From: a virus
IMG/VR virus record: IMGVR_UViG_3300030450_001525
Span: 5,080-25,646 of that record
Length of the DNA stretch: 20,567 bases
Strand: one strand, 5' to 3'
The translations under genes were made by a program, and so were the position numbers. The notes beneath the pieces were generated by a model. The model was given only the letters and a program-made list of their open reading frames with translations. It had not been told where the DNA came from and made no database searches. Positions 1 through 5,230 of the stretch are shown here, in pieces; the first letter of the stretch is position 1; every line of letters starts with the position of its first letter.

Positions 1-52
1 TAGGTTTATCGTAAATTCCTGGAAGACCACCATTATATTCTGTTGTATTCAT
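1..52 (-). CDS. Partial unknown protein, N-terminus only
   Basis: Only the first 17 codons lie in the window (reads MNTTEYNGGLPGIYDKP), so no family can be assigned. The start is well supported. AAGGAG stands about 6 nt before the ATG, and a consensus phage promoter at 83-111 points at it with a leader that resembles those of the next two promoters. It is therefore a separate leftward transcription unit, insulated from the upstream gene by the terminator at 204-229. Confidence 0.7.
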   Translation of the reverse strand, partial: MNTTEYNGGLPGIYDKP

Positions 53-82
53 ATTTACTCCTTTTTAATTAATACAAGACAC

Positions 83-111
83 ATTCTATGTCATTCTTCC
101 ATAAAAGTAAA
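83..111 (-). promoter_or_regulatory. Phage promoter P1, TTTACT-N17-TAGAAT
   Basis: On the minus strand the -35 box TTTACT (106-111) and the -10 box TAGAAT (83-88) are separated by exactly 17 bp. AACTCC precedes the -35 box and A/T-rich DNA lies upstream. The leader shares TCTTGTATTAATTAA and an AAGGAG ribosome site with P3. It drives the gene running off the left edge. Confidence 0.85.
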
Positions 112-203
112 GGAGTTTATTAAAAATAATTAAATTAATTTTTTACTACTTCGCAGGAGTCCACTCTCAGTCAGACTCTGTCGAAACGCCACAATGCACA
201 CAT

Positions 204-229
204 AAAAAATGGCACCCGAAGGTGCCATT
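204..229 (-). terminator. Rho-independent terminator with UUCG loop
   Basis: On the minus strand AATGGCACC, loop TTCG and GGTGCCATT form a 9-bp perfect stem capped by an ultra-stable UUCG tetraloop. A run of T residues follows. It sits 19 bp after the stop of the 129-aa gene and before promoter P1, so it ends the P2 transcript. The stem is at 208-216 and 221-229. It is the only canonical intrinsic terminator I found in the window. The 112-207 stretch between it and P1 has no gene and only a weak 5-bp GAGTC/GACTC inverted repeat. Confidence 0.9.
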
Positions 230-247
230 ATCTGGGGGAAGTATAGT

Positions 248-637
248 TTAAAGGACTATACTAAATCTGTCGTCGTCGTCAGACAACACACTACCTATAG
301 CAAGGACAGAAATTAATTTAGGACTATAAATATCCTTAATCATTTTCTTAGCGACTTTTTTACCAAGTCTAACGTGTATATGATTAGCCGAGTTAAAAAC
401 GCTTTCTGCTTCACCATCTTCGCCAAAACAACTTTCGTCGTAGCCACCAAGATTGGTAGAAATTGCAACACTGGTGCATTTACGCATACCGATAACACAA
501 AGAACTTCGTCTTGTGTTAAGAATAGACGATCGCTTTTAGTTTCCTGCATTTCTTCAGGATTATCGCCAAATCCTTTAGGTTCCATTCTAGGCTCTATAG
601 CCTTTTGTATTTTTTGTATAAGTTTTGCTTTATTCAT
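248..637 (-). CDS. Unknown phage protein, 129 aa
   Basis: I do not recognise this protein. It is 129 residues with a lysine-rich N-terminus (MNKAKLIQKIQKAI), a middle with two Cys (positions 47 and 55 approximately), a basic stretch GKKVAKKMIK and an acidic DDDD near the C-terminus. No membrane segment or signal peptide is visible. The ATG at 637 is chosen over an upstream in-frame ATG at 670. It has GGAG at 6-nt spacing, whereas the upstream ATG overlaps the -10 box of promoter P2 and would precede the transcript. It is a single-gene unit between P2 and the terminator at 204-229. The function may be host takeover, judged only from size and location. Confidence 0.8.
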   Translation of the reverse strand: MNKAKLIQKIQKAIEPRMEPKGFGDNPEEMQETKSDRLFLTQDEVLCVIGMRKCTSVAISTNLGGYDESCFGEDGEAESVFNSANHIHVRLGKKVAKKMIKDIYSPKLISVLAIGSVLSDDDDRFSIVL

Positions 638-668
638 TTTTCGCTCCTTTAAATTAAATACAAGACTC

Positions 669-697
669 ATTCTATCTCAGCTTTCTAAAAAAGTAAA
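669..697 (-). promoter_or_regulatory. Phage promoter P2, TTTACT-N17-TAGAAT
   Basis: The -35 box TTTACT is at 692-697 and the -10 box TAGAAT at 669-674, with a 17-bp spacer. AAGTCC precedes the -35 box and GAGA the -10 box. The leader contains GTCTTGTATT and AAAGGAG, nearly matching P1 and P3. It drives the 129-aa gene. Confidence 0.88.
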
Positions 698-725
698 GGA
701 CTTTTATAAAAAAGTTAAATTAATT

Positions 726-1001
726 TTAACACCCATATCTTCGCATCCTTTCTGCTATTTCAGTTCTTTCTTCACTATAACCAGTCTGATTTATTTCAGG
801 ATCTGGGGATAATGAAAGCAACAAGCCTACTTCATCATCAGTCAAAGGAATTAAACTTGTGTGATCTGTTAAATCTTTTCTTATGACTTCATAATTATTT
901 TCGGATTCTTTTTCTATCATTAGCACAGAATTAGTTTCCCCATACGCCACAAATTTATATTTATTTAATAAATACTTTTGTTGTTTTTCTGATAAATTCA
1001 T
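726..1001 (-). CDS. Unknown phage protein, 91 aa
   Basis: This is a 91-residue acidic soluble protein of no family I recognise. The N-terminus (MNLSEKQQKYLLNKYKF) looks helical, and a strand-rich middle (VLMIEKE, NYEVIRKDL) is followed by TPLTDDEV-like and SPDPEINQT segments. The start has GGAG five bases before the ATG. It lies 2 nt after the stop of the zinc-ribbon gene and so is the second and last gene of the P3 operon. No terminator is evident before P2. Confidence 0.75.
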   Translation of the reverse strand: MNLSEKQQKYLLNKYKFVAYGETNSVLMIEKESENNYEVIRKDLTDHTSLIPLTDDEVGLLLSLSPDPEINQTGYSEERTEIAERMRRYGC

Positions 1002-1003
1002 AA

Positions 1004-1258
1004 TTACTCCTCCTCAAAAGATAATTCTAAACATCTATCGCAGCAATTATCGTCTTCAGGAAAGACGGCAACACCGCAACCATGGCATCTAGGTGTAGTT
1101 TCAACTTGTTCCGCAAAACCGTCAAACCATACTCCTTCTTTTCTGGTATCTGGTCTTTGGCAGTGCTCTTGTGCTTCTTCTAAAGTCAATCCAGTTTTAA
1201 TTATTACTGAATTCTTACCATCTTCTTTAAAGAATCTTACTATTTTGTATTTTTGCAT
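1004..1258 (-). CDS. Conserved phage protein with C-terminal zinc ribbon, 84 aa
   Basis: The N-terminal part (YKIVRFFKEDG, then IIKTGLTLEEAQEHCQRPDT and GVWFDGF) is a pattern I know from many small uncharacterised phage proteins, in which a short beta-rich domain holds a conserved EAQ-HC motif. Residues about 57-78 add a zinc-ribbon-like Cys set (CHGC and CCDRC), followed by an acidic tail. The start has AAAGGAG upstream and belongs to the P3 transcript, first in a two-gene operon. The function is unknown. A zinc-binding adaptor that contacts nucleic acid or a host protein is an inference from the Cys pairs only. Confidence 0.85.
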   Translation of the reverse strand: MQKYKIVRFFKEDGKNSVIIKTGLTLEEAQEHCQRPDTRKEGVWFDGFAEQVETTPRCHGCGVAVFPEDDNCCDRCLELSFEEE

Positions 1259-1290
1259 TTTTTTCTCCTTTCTTAATTAATACAAGATTC

Positions 1291-1319
1291 ATTCTATCTC
1301 ATGTTTCTCAAAAAGTAAA
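1291..1319 (-). promoter_or_regulatory. Phage promoter P3, TTTACT-N17-TAGAAT
   Basis: The -35 box TTTACT (1314-1319) and -10 box TAGAAT (1291-1296) have a 17-bp spacer. ACTCC precedes the -35 box, with an A/T tract (1321-1350) upstream that could act as an UP element. It drives the zinc-ribbon gene and the 91-aa gene. Confidence 0.88.
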
Positions 1320-1357
1320 GGAGTTTTTTAAAAAAAGTTAAATTATTTTTATTAAAT

Positions 1358-1518
1358 GTGGACAGTTCGAAACGAGGAGTATATGAAAACTCTTTTTCCA
1401 AACTGTCCACGACGAGTGTGTTGAACGAGATTAGGAGGACAGGAAATAGGTCTCGTTCAACTTTACTAATAGCGGAGCACCACTCACAGTGCTCACTGGT
1501 ATTAACCCTACTCCTGTC
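1358..1518 (-). ncRNA. Structured RNA element with three hairpins and a predicted pseudoknot
   Basis: This 160-nt stretch between a stop codon and promoter P3 contains four independent pairings. Stem A pairs GTGGACAGTT (1358-1367) with 1401-1410 and holds an inner GAGT/ACTC hairpin. Stem B is an 11-bp perfect helix, GTTGAACGAGA (1420-1430) with 1451-1461. Stem C pairs GAGCAC (1475-1480) with 1489-1494 and has an outer TAATA/TATTA helix (1467-1471 with 1500-1504). The loop of stem B (1438-1444 GACAGGA and 1447-1450 TAGG) is complementary to 1507-1518 (CCTA and TCCTGTC), forming a pseudoknot. It begins 6 nt past the stop of the 83-aa gene, so it is probably the 3' part of the P4 transcript. The strand is an inference because the stems pair on either strand. 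Confidence 0.65.
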
Positions 1519-1524
1519 TGAAAC

Positions 1525-1776
1525 TTAATGTTGTTGCATTAAATAAAATTTTGCTGACAACGACAAACAATCTATGTTTGCGTCAGCAATCTTTTGCACA
1601 TCTTCCCTTTTACACCAAGACCAACATAAAGGAAGTGCGTCACGTTCTTTTTTCGGAAGATCTGCTAGTCGCATATCTTTCCATATTGAACGTAGTTCGT
1701 CAATCTCGTTGGTTTCTTGCTTTTCTTCTTCGACAGTAAGTTCGCCGTCAAATATATTATGTGTAAATTTTTTCAT
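1525..1776 (-). CDS. Unknown small phage protein, 83 aa
   Basis: This is an unrecognised 83-residue protein. The first 35 residues are acidic (ELTVEEEKQETNEIDEL), followed by a basic and aromatic segment (SIWKDMRLADLPKKERDALPLCWSWCKRED) and a short hydrophobic end. AAAAGGAGGAAC places a strong ribosome site before the ATG. It is the second gene of the P4 operon, 29 nt after the 81-aa gene. The structured RNA at 1358-1518 follows its stop codon directly. Confidence 0.75.
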   Translation of the reverse strand: MKKFTHNIFDGELTVEEEKQETNEIDELRSIWKDMRLADLPKKERDALPLCWSWCKREDVQKIADANIDCLSLSAKFYLMQQH

Positions 1777-1805
1777 AGTTCCTCCTTTTCTACAAATTTC
1801 GCTGT

Positions 1806-2051
1806 TTATTCTTCTAAATGTCCAATCAATTCGCCATACTTATTGAAAAGATAATCGTTAGCTTCACAAAAATCTATTTGTTCTTCTAAATTCATATCTG
1901 CAAAATAATCATATTTAATAATTGTGTTGCCTTCTTTATCTTCATCTTCATAATTAAAGGGCGTATCCCACATTTTATGTATGAAATTTTCTTTTGCCTT
2001 GTCATTAAGTTCTGCATACTTATATGCTCTTATACTTATTAATTCACTCAT
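1806..2051 (-). CDS. Conserved small phage protein, 81 aa
   Basis: The segment AYKYAELNDKAKENFIHKMW matches a pattern I recall from many small uncharacterised phage proteins beginning with a Y-(D/E)-L-(S/N)-D-KAKE helix. The rest is strongly acidic and aromatic (FNYEDEDKEGN, YDYFADMNLEEQIDF). No catalytic motif is visible. TAGGAG sits 8 nt before the ATG. It is the first gene after promoter P4. The function is unknown. A DNA-mimic or inhibitor role is possible given the net negative charge, but nothing here proves it. Confidence 0.8.
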   Translation of the reverse strand: MSELISIRAYKYAELNDKAKENFIHKMWDTPFNYEDEDKEGNTIIKYDYFADMNLEEQIDFCEANDYLFNKYGELIGHLEE

Positions 2052-2082
2052 TTTTTTTCTCCTATATAATTAATATTCCATC

Positions 2083-2111
2083 ATTCTATCTCAGTCTATT
2101 ACAAAAGTAAA
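2083..2111 (-). promoter_or_regulatory. Phage promoter P4, TTTACT-N17-TAGAAT
   Basis: The -35 box TTTACT (2106-2111) and the -10 box TAGAAT (2083-2088) have a 17-bp spacer. AAGTCC precedes the -35 box and GAGA the -10 box. A ribosome site AGGAG lies in the leader before the 81-aa gene. Any RNA started at P5 would read into this promoter. Confidence 0.87.
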
Positions 2112-2480
2112 GGACTTAAATAAATCGGTAATCTAACATGCTTTATAGGACAGGTACAACACAGGACATTTAATTATTTTGGTGGTGTATAAATCCTTAA
2201 CCATTGACAAAAGAGTGTGGTTTTTCAGCACAAACTTTTGTAATAACCCATCAGACATAAAGTTCAGGAACTAGTCGTCTACTTTACGTACCCTTTCAGT
2301 CGTACTCTACTACTTGTGATATTTTGCAATATATCCTTTTTGTAAATTCGGAGCTGCCCTATAAAACATGTTAAATTTTAGTTATAACTTACGAAGAGGC
2401 TAAAAGCGTCATATGGACTTAACTCCGTAAGAGTGTAGTTATCTTTAAGTTTTTTGTCGTTTAACTACCAAGCCGACAAT
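2112..2480 (-). ncRNA. Candidate promoter-driven structured RNA, no convincing ORF
   Basis: This roughly 370-bp gap lies between P5 and P4. P5 matches the phage consensus but has no ribosome site or ATG behind it, unlike every other copy with an SD leader. The expected transcript starts about 2480, at a 6-bp hairpin (TTGTCG/CGACAA, 2454-2459 with 2474-2479). A second hairpin pairs 2388-2393 with 2426-2431 (CTTACG/CGTAAG), extended by GAG/CTC and by ATAAC/GTTAT (2384-2388 with 2438-2442). A third pairs 2207-2213 with 2235-2241 around an inner TGTG/CACA helix. The longest minus-strand reading frame is 41 codons (2133-2258), with no ribosome site. The 3' end is not defined by a clear terminator. 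Confidence 0.5.
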
Positions 2481-2486
2481 AAAGAC

Positions 2487-2515
2487 ATTCTATTCTCTCT
2501 TTTTGTAAAAGTAAA
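2487..2515 (-). promoter_or_regulatory. Phage promoter P5, without a gene behind it
   Basis: The -35 box TTTACT (2510-2515) and -10 box TAGAAT (2487-2492) have a 17-bp spacer, and AAGTCC precedes the -35 box. It diverges from the oxygenase promoter at 2529-2557, the two -35 boxes being 13 bp apart. The downstream leader lacks the AAGGAG found behind other copies, suggesting an RNA gene. Confidence 0.8.
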
Positions 2516-2528
2516 GGACTTTTTTAAA

Positions 2529-2557
2529 TTTATTTAAAATATTTTTTAGAGTACAAT
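2529..2557 (+). promoter_or_regulatory. Probable leaderless promoter of the oxygenase gene
   Basis: The -35-like TTTATT (2529-2534) and -10 TACAAT (2552-2557) have a 17-bp spacer. The ATG follows the -10 box after only 6 nt and no Shine-Dalgarno exists, so transcription should start at or next to the ATG. The -35 box differs from the TTTACT of the other promoters by one base. Confidence 0.55.
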
Positions 2558-2563
2558 ATAACC

Positions 2564-3250
2564 ATGGTAGATTTACATCGAATCTATAATTACAGTCCCG
2601 ATAATATAGCTCCCGAGCTTTTAGAAGCCACACAAGATTACGTGCTTGTTCCCGAAGAAAACTTTATGCCGACCGAAGAAGTTAAAGCATCGGTCTTAGA
2701 TTTTATTGAAGAACCAGCACCAGATATTATTAGCTTTCCGTTTTTAACACCAAAGTATTGTGCTGATCTTGTAAGTTTATGCGACGCAATCGGAAAGTTC
2801 GACCATAGACCAGGAGATTCTTATCCTGCTCCTGAAATGGATTTAAAAGATATGTCACCTTATATAAATACAACACACATCCAAAATATCGAGAAACACA
2901 TTCTACCAATCGCATGTAGTAAATGGGCATTCCCTTTAGTTTGGTTATCATCGGCGTTTGTGGTTAAGCACAGCATGGATGGGCAGATTGGCAATCCTGG
3001 ATGGCATCATGACGGTTTGGCAGACATCTCATTGTCAGTCCAACTCAACGACGACTTCGAAGATGGTGGTGTTTATTTTGAAAACCAAAAATTTGGTGCT
3101 GGTAATTTACCTGTTGGTCATGCCATTTTATTTCCCTCGCGAGTGACACATCGTCACACGGCACTTAATATTACGAAAGGAAAACGATATTCTTTAACTT
3201 ATTGGATGAAAGGCGATATTCCAGAAGATCGATCAGCCAGAACCACATAA
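2564..3250 (+). CDS. 2-oxoglutarate/Fe(II)-dependent oxygenase, prolyl/lysyl-hydroxylase type
   Basis: This 228-residue protein carries the double-stranded beta-helix signature of 2OG-Fe(II) dioxygenases in its C-terminal half. Iron ligands are the H-x-D motif at His148/Asp150 (within WHHDGLAD) and His198. Arg208 (GKRYSLTYW) should bind 2-oxoglutarate. The segment SVQLNDDFEDGGVYFE is typical of the P4H/PLOD-like branch. Residues 1-55 are acidic and not recognised. Marine phages often carry such enzymes, but their substrates (protein side chains or other small targets) are mostly unknown. It is one of only two rightward genes in the window, stands alone, and converges on the small membrane peptide gene at 3252. 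The start is the only ATG consistent with the promoter 6 nt upstream. It is unlike TET/JBP base oxidases, so a role in DNA modification is speculative. Confidence 0.88.
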   Translation: MVDLHRIYNYSPDNIAPELLEATQDYVLVPEENFMPTEEVKASVLDFIEEPAPDIISFPFLTPKYCADLVSLCDAIGKFDHRPGDSYPAPEMDLKDMSPYINTTHIQNIEKHILPIACSKWAFPLVWLSSAFVVKHSMDGQIGNPGWHHDGLADISLSVQLNDDFEDGGVYFENQKFGAGNLPVGHAILFPSRVTHRHTALNITKGKRYSLTYWMKGDIPEDRSARTT

Positions 3251-3251
3251 A

Positions 3252-3338
3252 CTATCTTAAATTTTTTTCGTTTGTGTATATTGTGTATATTAAAACTGCA
3301 CTTAATATAGAATAACTAATTATTTCCACTATTGTCAT
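3252..3338 (-). CDS. Tiny single-span membrane peptide, 28 aa
   Basis: An ATG with GGAG at 5-nt spacing opens a 28-codon frame. It has a hydrophobic stretch from Ile3 to Tyr21 (IISYSILSAVLIYTIY) and a charged tail ending ENLR-like (Asn23, Glu24, Lys25, Arg28). It overlaps the 3' end of the nucleotidyltransferase gene by 23 nt and stops 1 nt before the end of the convergent oxygenase gene. A larger in-frame reading up to 3479 lies inside the nucleotidyltransferase and is rejected. One transmembrane helix is a straightforward prediction. The function is unknown. With the 24-aa peptide at 12785-12859 it suggests the phage makes several minute membrane proteins. Confidence 0.6.
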   Translation of the reverse strand: MTIVEIISYSILSAVLIYTIYTNEKNLR

Positions 3339-3741
3339 ATACTCTCCTTTTTCTAAGCTCACTGGACGAAAATCCATGTTGACGGCTGTTATAGTAAATT
3401 TCTTTTTTAGGATTGTCTTTGTACTCATCACGACCAGTGTACGGAGCATTCTCATACTCTTCACCGATAATCCTAACATCCCATTGTATACCTGCTAAAA
3501 TATCTAACACGTCTTGCTCAGTTTCGTAAACAAGAACTTCATCAACATATCGACATCCCTTAACTTGTAATTGTCGTTCTACAATATTTTGTACAGGTTT
3601 ATTTTTCTCTGGTCTGTCCACACTAGGATCTCTTTGTACGCAGACTATCATGTAATCGCACACAGTATCTGCTTCTTGCAACATTAAAACATGCCCAGCG
3701 TGAAATAAATCAAAAGCACCAAATGTTATTCCTACTTTCAT
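3316..3741 (-). CDS. Cytidylyltransferase-like nucleotidyltransferase, 141 aa
   Basis: The N-terminus (VGITFGAFDLFHAGHVLML) contains the HxGH signature (His14-His17) of the nucleotidyltransferase superfamily. The C-terminal SSSELR (125-130) matches the second family motif (ISSTxxR). The length fits the glycerol-3-phosphate cytidylyltransferase (TagD)/HldE-C branch, which joins CTP or ATP to a phosphorylated polyol or sugar. The substrate cannot be read from the sequence. ATG at 3741 overlaps the upstream stop (TGATG) and has GGAG 6 nt before it; a TTG one codon earlier is possible. It follows the cupin gene, and together they may supply an activated sugar, for instance for the glycosyltransferase at 10451. 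That link is inference. Confidence 0.87.
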   Translation of the reverse strand: MKVGITFGAFDLFHAGHVLMLQEADTVCDYMIVCVQRDPSVDRPEKNKPVQNIVERQLQVKGCRYVDEVLVYETEQDVLDILAGIQWDVRIIGEEYENAPYTGRDEYKDNPKKEIYYNSRQHGFSSSELRKRRVYDNSGNN

Positions 3742-4217
3742 CAATGACTCCTTTTACCATCGAACACACATACAAAGTATAGTGGTTTTGATTGTGTGTT
3801 CTTTACTCTATGAAAAGCTCCATCAGGTATTAGAACAACATCATTTGGTTTAACATAGAATTTTTCATTATCTATTTCCATTTCACCAAAACCATGAACA
3901 AAGATATACACTTCTTCTTGCCCTGAGTGATTGTGTCCATTTGTTTGTTTGAAAGGATGTAGCAAAGTACTGCTAACAATAAGATTATTTAATAATTTAT
4001 TATCTTTCAGAAAATATGTTTCATCATCTTTTATTATGTCACCACCAATGTCGTTAATAGTAAATAAATTATACTTTCCTCTTTTTTTATGGTTATTGTT
4101 GGAAACTTCAACTTCCCGTTTACCACAATCCTCGCACTCTAACACACTCTGTAGGACTCCGTCTTTGGTAATCGTAAAACTATTGCTGATGTTCGTGCAA
4201 GGACAATCTGTACTCAT
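3741..4217 (-). CDS. Cupin-domain protein with N-terminal Cys pairs, 158 aa
   Basis: Residues about 80-153 form a single cupin barrel. Motif 1 is HNHSGQEEVYIFVHG (His95, His97, Glu101 or Glu102 as metal ligands) and motif 2 is PNDVVLIPDGAFHRVKN (His136). The first 35 residues hold CPC (Cys5, Cys7) and CEDC (Cys28, Cys31), a plausible small zinc ribbon. Similar stand-alone cupins are annotated as mannose-6-phosphate isomerase-like, but binding or isomerase activity cannot be told here. The start overlaps the previous stop (ATGA). The ribosome site is weak, so translation is probably coupled. It precedes the nucleotidyltransferase, hinting at sugar or polyol metabolism. Confidence 0.85.
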   Translation of the reverse strand: MSTDCPCTNISNSFTITKDGVLQSVLECEDCGKREVEVSNNNHKKRGKYNLFTINDIGGDIIKDDETYFLKDNKLLNNLIVSSTLLHPFKQTNGHNHSGQEEVYIFVHGFGEMEIDNEKFYVKPNDVVLIPDGAFHRVKNTQSKPLYFVCVFDGKRSH

Positions 4218-4480
4218 GTTCTAAAGTTCCTAGAGTTTGCGTTTGCTTTGGTCGTCGGTTCGTAATCGTAAACTTTTACGTCACCATAATTACCTACCCA
4301 ACCGATCATCATGTCTGCTGTATCGCGAACAATCCAACCACCCATGCGTTCACTAGAATATTCGTCACTTACGACTTTATCATAAGTAGGAATTAAATGT
4401 TTAGCTTTTTTATAAAATTTTTCCTGCATTTCCTCGTAAGAGTTTTCTACCCATGGGCGAGGTGTTAATTCTTTATCCAT
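4214..4480 (-). CDS. Unknown phage protein, 88 aa
   Basis: This unrecognised soluble protein is rich in Tyr, Trp and charged residues. It has an N-terminal helix-like region (SYEEMQEKFYKKAKHL) followed by MGGWIVRDTADMMIGWVGNYGDVKVYDYEP, which may form strands. Two in-frame ATGs are close together. The second, at 4480, has GGAG at 7-nt spacing, while for the first, at 4486, the GGAG is only 1 nt away, so 4480 is preferred. It overlaps the 57-aa gene upstream by about 16 nt and the cupin downstream by ATGA. It belongs to the P6 operon. Confidence 0.75.
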   Translation of the reverse strand: MDKELTPRPWVENSYEEMQEKFYKKAKHLIPTYDKVVSDEYSSERMGGWIVRDTADMMIGWVGNYGDVKVYDYEPTTKANANSRNFRT

Positions 4481-4638
4481 GTCCATACTCCGTGCCCTTG
4501 ATAGCTATCTTTTATGTAGCCACGTTTTTTCATTTCAACGTCGACATATTCGTCGATGCTGCCTTTTTTGCCGTTAAGCTCCCAATTATGTTTACCATCT
4601 TGATAAGCATAATATGAGTCTAGTTTTTCGCAGTTCAT
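4465..4638 (-). CDS. Unknown small protein, 57 aa
   Basis: This short gene fills an apparent gap. The ATG overlaps the stop of the basic 60-aa gene as TAATG, and GGAGAG is placed 5 nt upstream. The frame runs 57 codons into the start of the next gene. The product has charged and aromatic segments (WELNGKKGSIDEYVDVEMKK, then RGYIKDSYQGHGVWTW) with no membrane span and no family I recognise. Confidence rests on translational coupling, a good ribosome site and the tight packing of the operon. Confidence 0.65.
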   Translation of the reverse strand: MNCEKLDSYYAYQDGKHNWELNGKKGSIDEYVDVEMKKRGYIKDSYQGHGVWTWIKN

Positions 4639-4820
4639 TATGCTCTCCTATTTTTCTGTCGCATTTTCTTTGCGAGTTTTCTTTTTTTCTTCATAGCTTT
4701 TTTTCTGTCTTCTGATTTTTTAATCTCGTTCGGATCAGAAAAACCATTTTCGTCTATTCTCCTACGTAGTTTTTCTTGAGTTCTAATACTGTAGGGATTT
4801 AACTGTTTATACTGTTTCAT
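4638..4820 (-). CDS. Very basic small protein, 60 aa
   Basis: This 60-residue, Lys/Arg-dominated protein ends in a long basic helix-like tail (KKAMKKKRKLAKKMRQKNRR). The first half (YKQLNPYSIRTQEKLRRRIDENGF) could be a short alpha-helical domain. Nucleic-acid binding is likely from charge alone. It is the first gene after promoter P6, with TAGGAG 7 nt before the ATG, and is coupled to the next gene by TAATG. I do not recognise a family. Confidence 0.75.
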   Translation of the reverse strand: MKQYKQLNPYSIRTQEKLRRRIDENGFSDPNEIKKSEDRKKAMKKKRKLAKKMRQKNRRA

Positions 4821-4851
4821 AATTTTCTCCTAAATAATTAATCACAGTCGA

Positions 4852-4880
4852 ATCATGTTCTACTTTTTTCTAAAAGTAAA
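4852..4880 (-). promoter_or_regulatory. Phage promoter P6, weaker -10 box
   Basis: TTTACT (4875-4880), preceded by AAGTCC, and CATGAT (4852-4857) are separated by 17 bp. The -10 box keeps the key A2 and T6 positions but begins with C. The promoter overlaps the end of the 71-aa gene, which stops at 4860. AGGAG in the leader precedes the 60-aa gene. Confidence 0.7.
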
Positions 4881-5075
4881 GGACTTTGTATCATGATCGT
4901 AATTAGGAGTCTGATTGTCGGGCATGCCATTAGGATATTTCATGGCGTGCATAAACATTTCATAATCCTCTTTAGACAATATTTTCTCTAACTTACTAAA
5001 GGGAGTAGAGAGTGGTAAGCTATATTTTTGTTTAATATAGCTCATGATACTCCTTGGTGCGTCGTTCCTAGCCAT
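4860..5075 (-). CDS. Unknown small protein, 71 aa
   Basis: This is a 71-residue protein with a basic start (MARNDAPRSIMSYIKQKY), a central helix-like part (FSKLEKILSKEDYEMFMHAMKY) and a polar end. No known family is recognised. ATG overlaps the previous stop as TAATG, so it is translated together with the 51-aa gene. Its 3' end contains the promoter P6. It is the last gene of the P7 operon. Confidence 0.75.
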   Translation of the reverse strand: MARNDAPRSIMSYIKQKYSLPLSTPFSKLEKILSKEDYEMFMHAMKYPNGMPDNQTPNYDHDTKSFTFRKK

Positions 5076-5230
5076 TAGACTTCTCTTTCCGCATCGTTAA
5101 AATGTCTACCATCATTCTCAGAATAAAACACTTGTGGATTTTTTACTTTACTCAAATCTAAAGACTCAAGTAAATTATCTCTTTCTTCTTCTGTTTCACA
5201 TTTTATTGTGATGTTGAATGTGTCTGCCAT
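5075..5230 (-). CDS. Unknown small protein, 51 aa
   Basis: This small frame is bounded on both sides by TAATG overlaps: its ATG shares bases with the stop of the 126-aa gene and its own TAA with the next ATG. The product is acidic, with a Thr/Ile-rich strand at the N-terminus (TFNITIKC) followed by a helical EEERDNLLESLDLSKV and a polar end (SENDGRHFNDAER). No family is recognised. The unusual double coupling strongly favours a real gene. A G+G-poor ribosome site (AGGTGGC region) is present upstream. Confidence 0.68.
   Translation of the reverse strand: MADTFNITIKCETEEERDNLLESLDLSKVKNPQVFYSENDGRHFNDAEREV

Noticed and set aside
692-702. AAAGGA runs on the plus strand that look like Shine-Dalgarno sites
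   Set aside because: They are the complement of TCCTTTACT -35 boxes and have no start codon behind them.
453-812. 119-codon plus-strand frame
   Set aside because: Shadow of the minus-strand gene and promoter P2; no ribosome site.
2133-2258. 41-codon minus-strand frame behind P5
   Set aside because: No ribosome site, no pattern in the product, 220 bases from the promoter.
3339-3479. Upstream extension of the 28-aa membrane peptide
   Set aside because: Lies out of frame within the nucleotidyltransferase and has no ribosome site.
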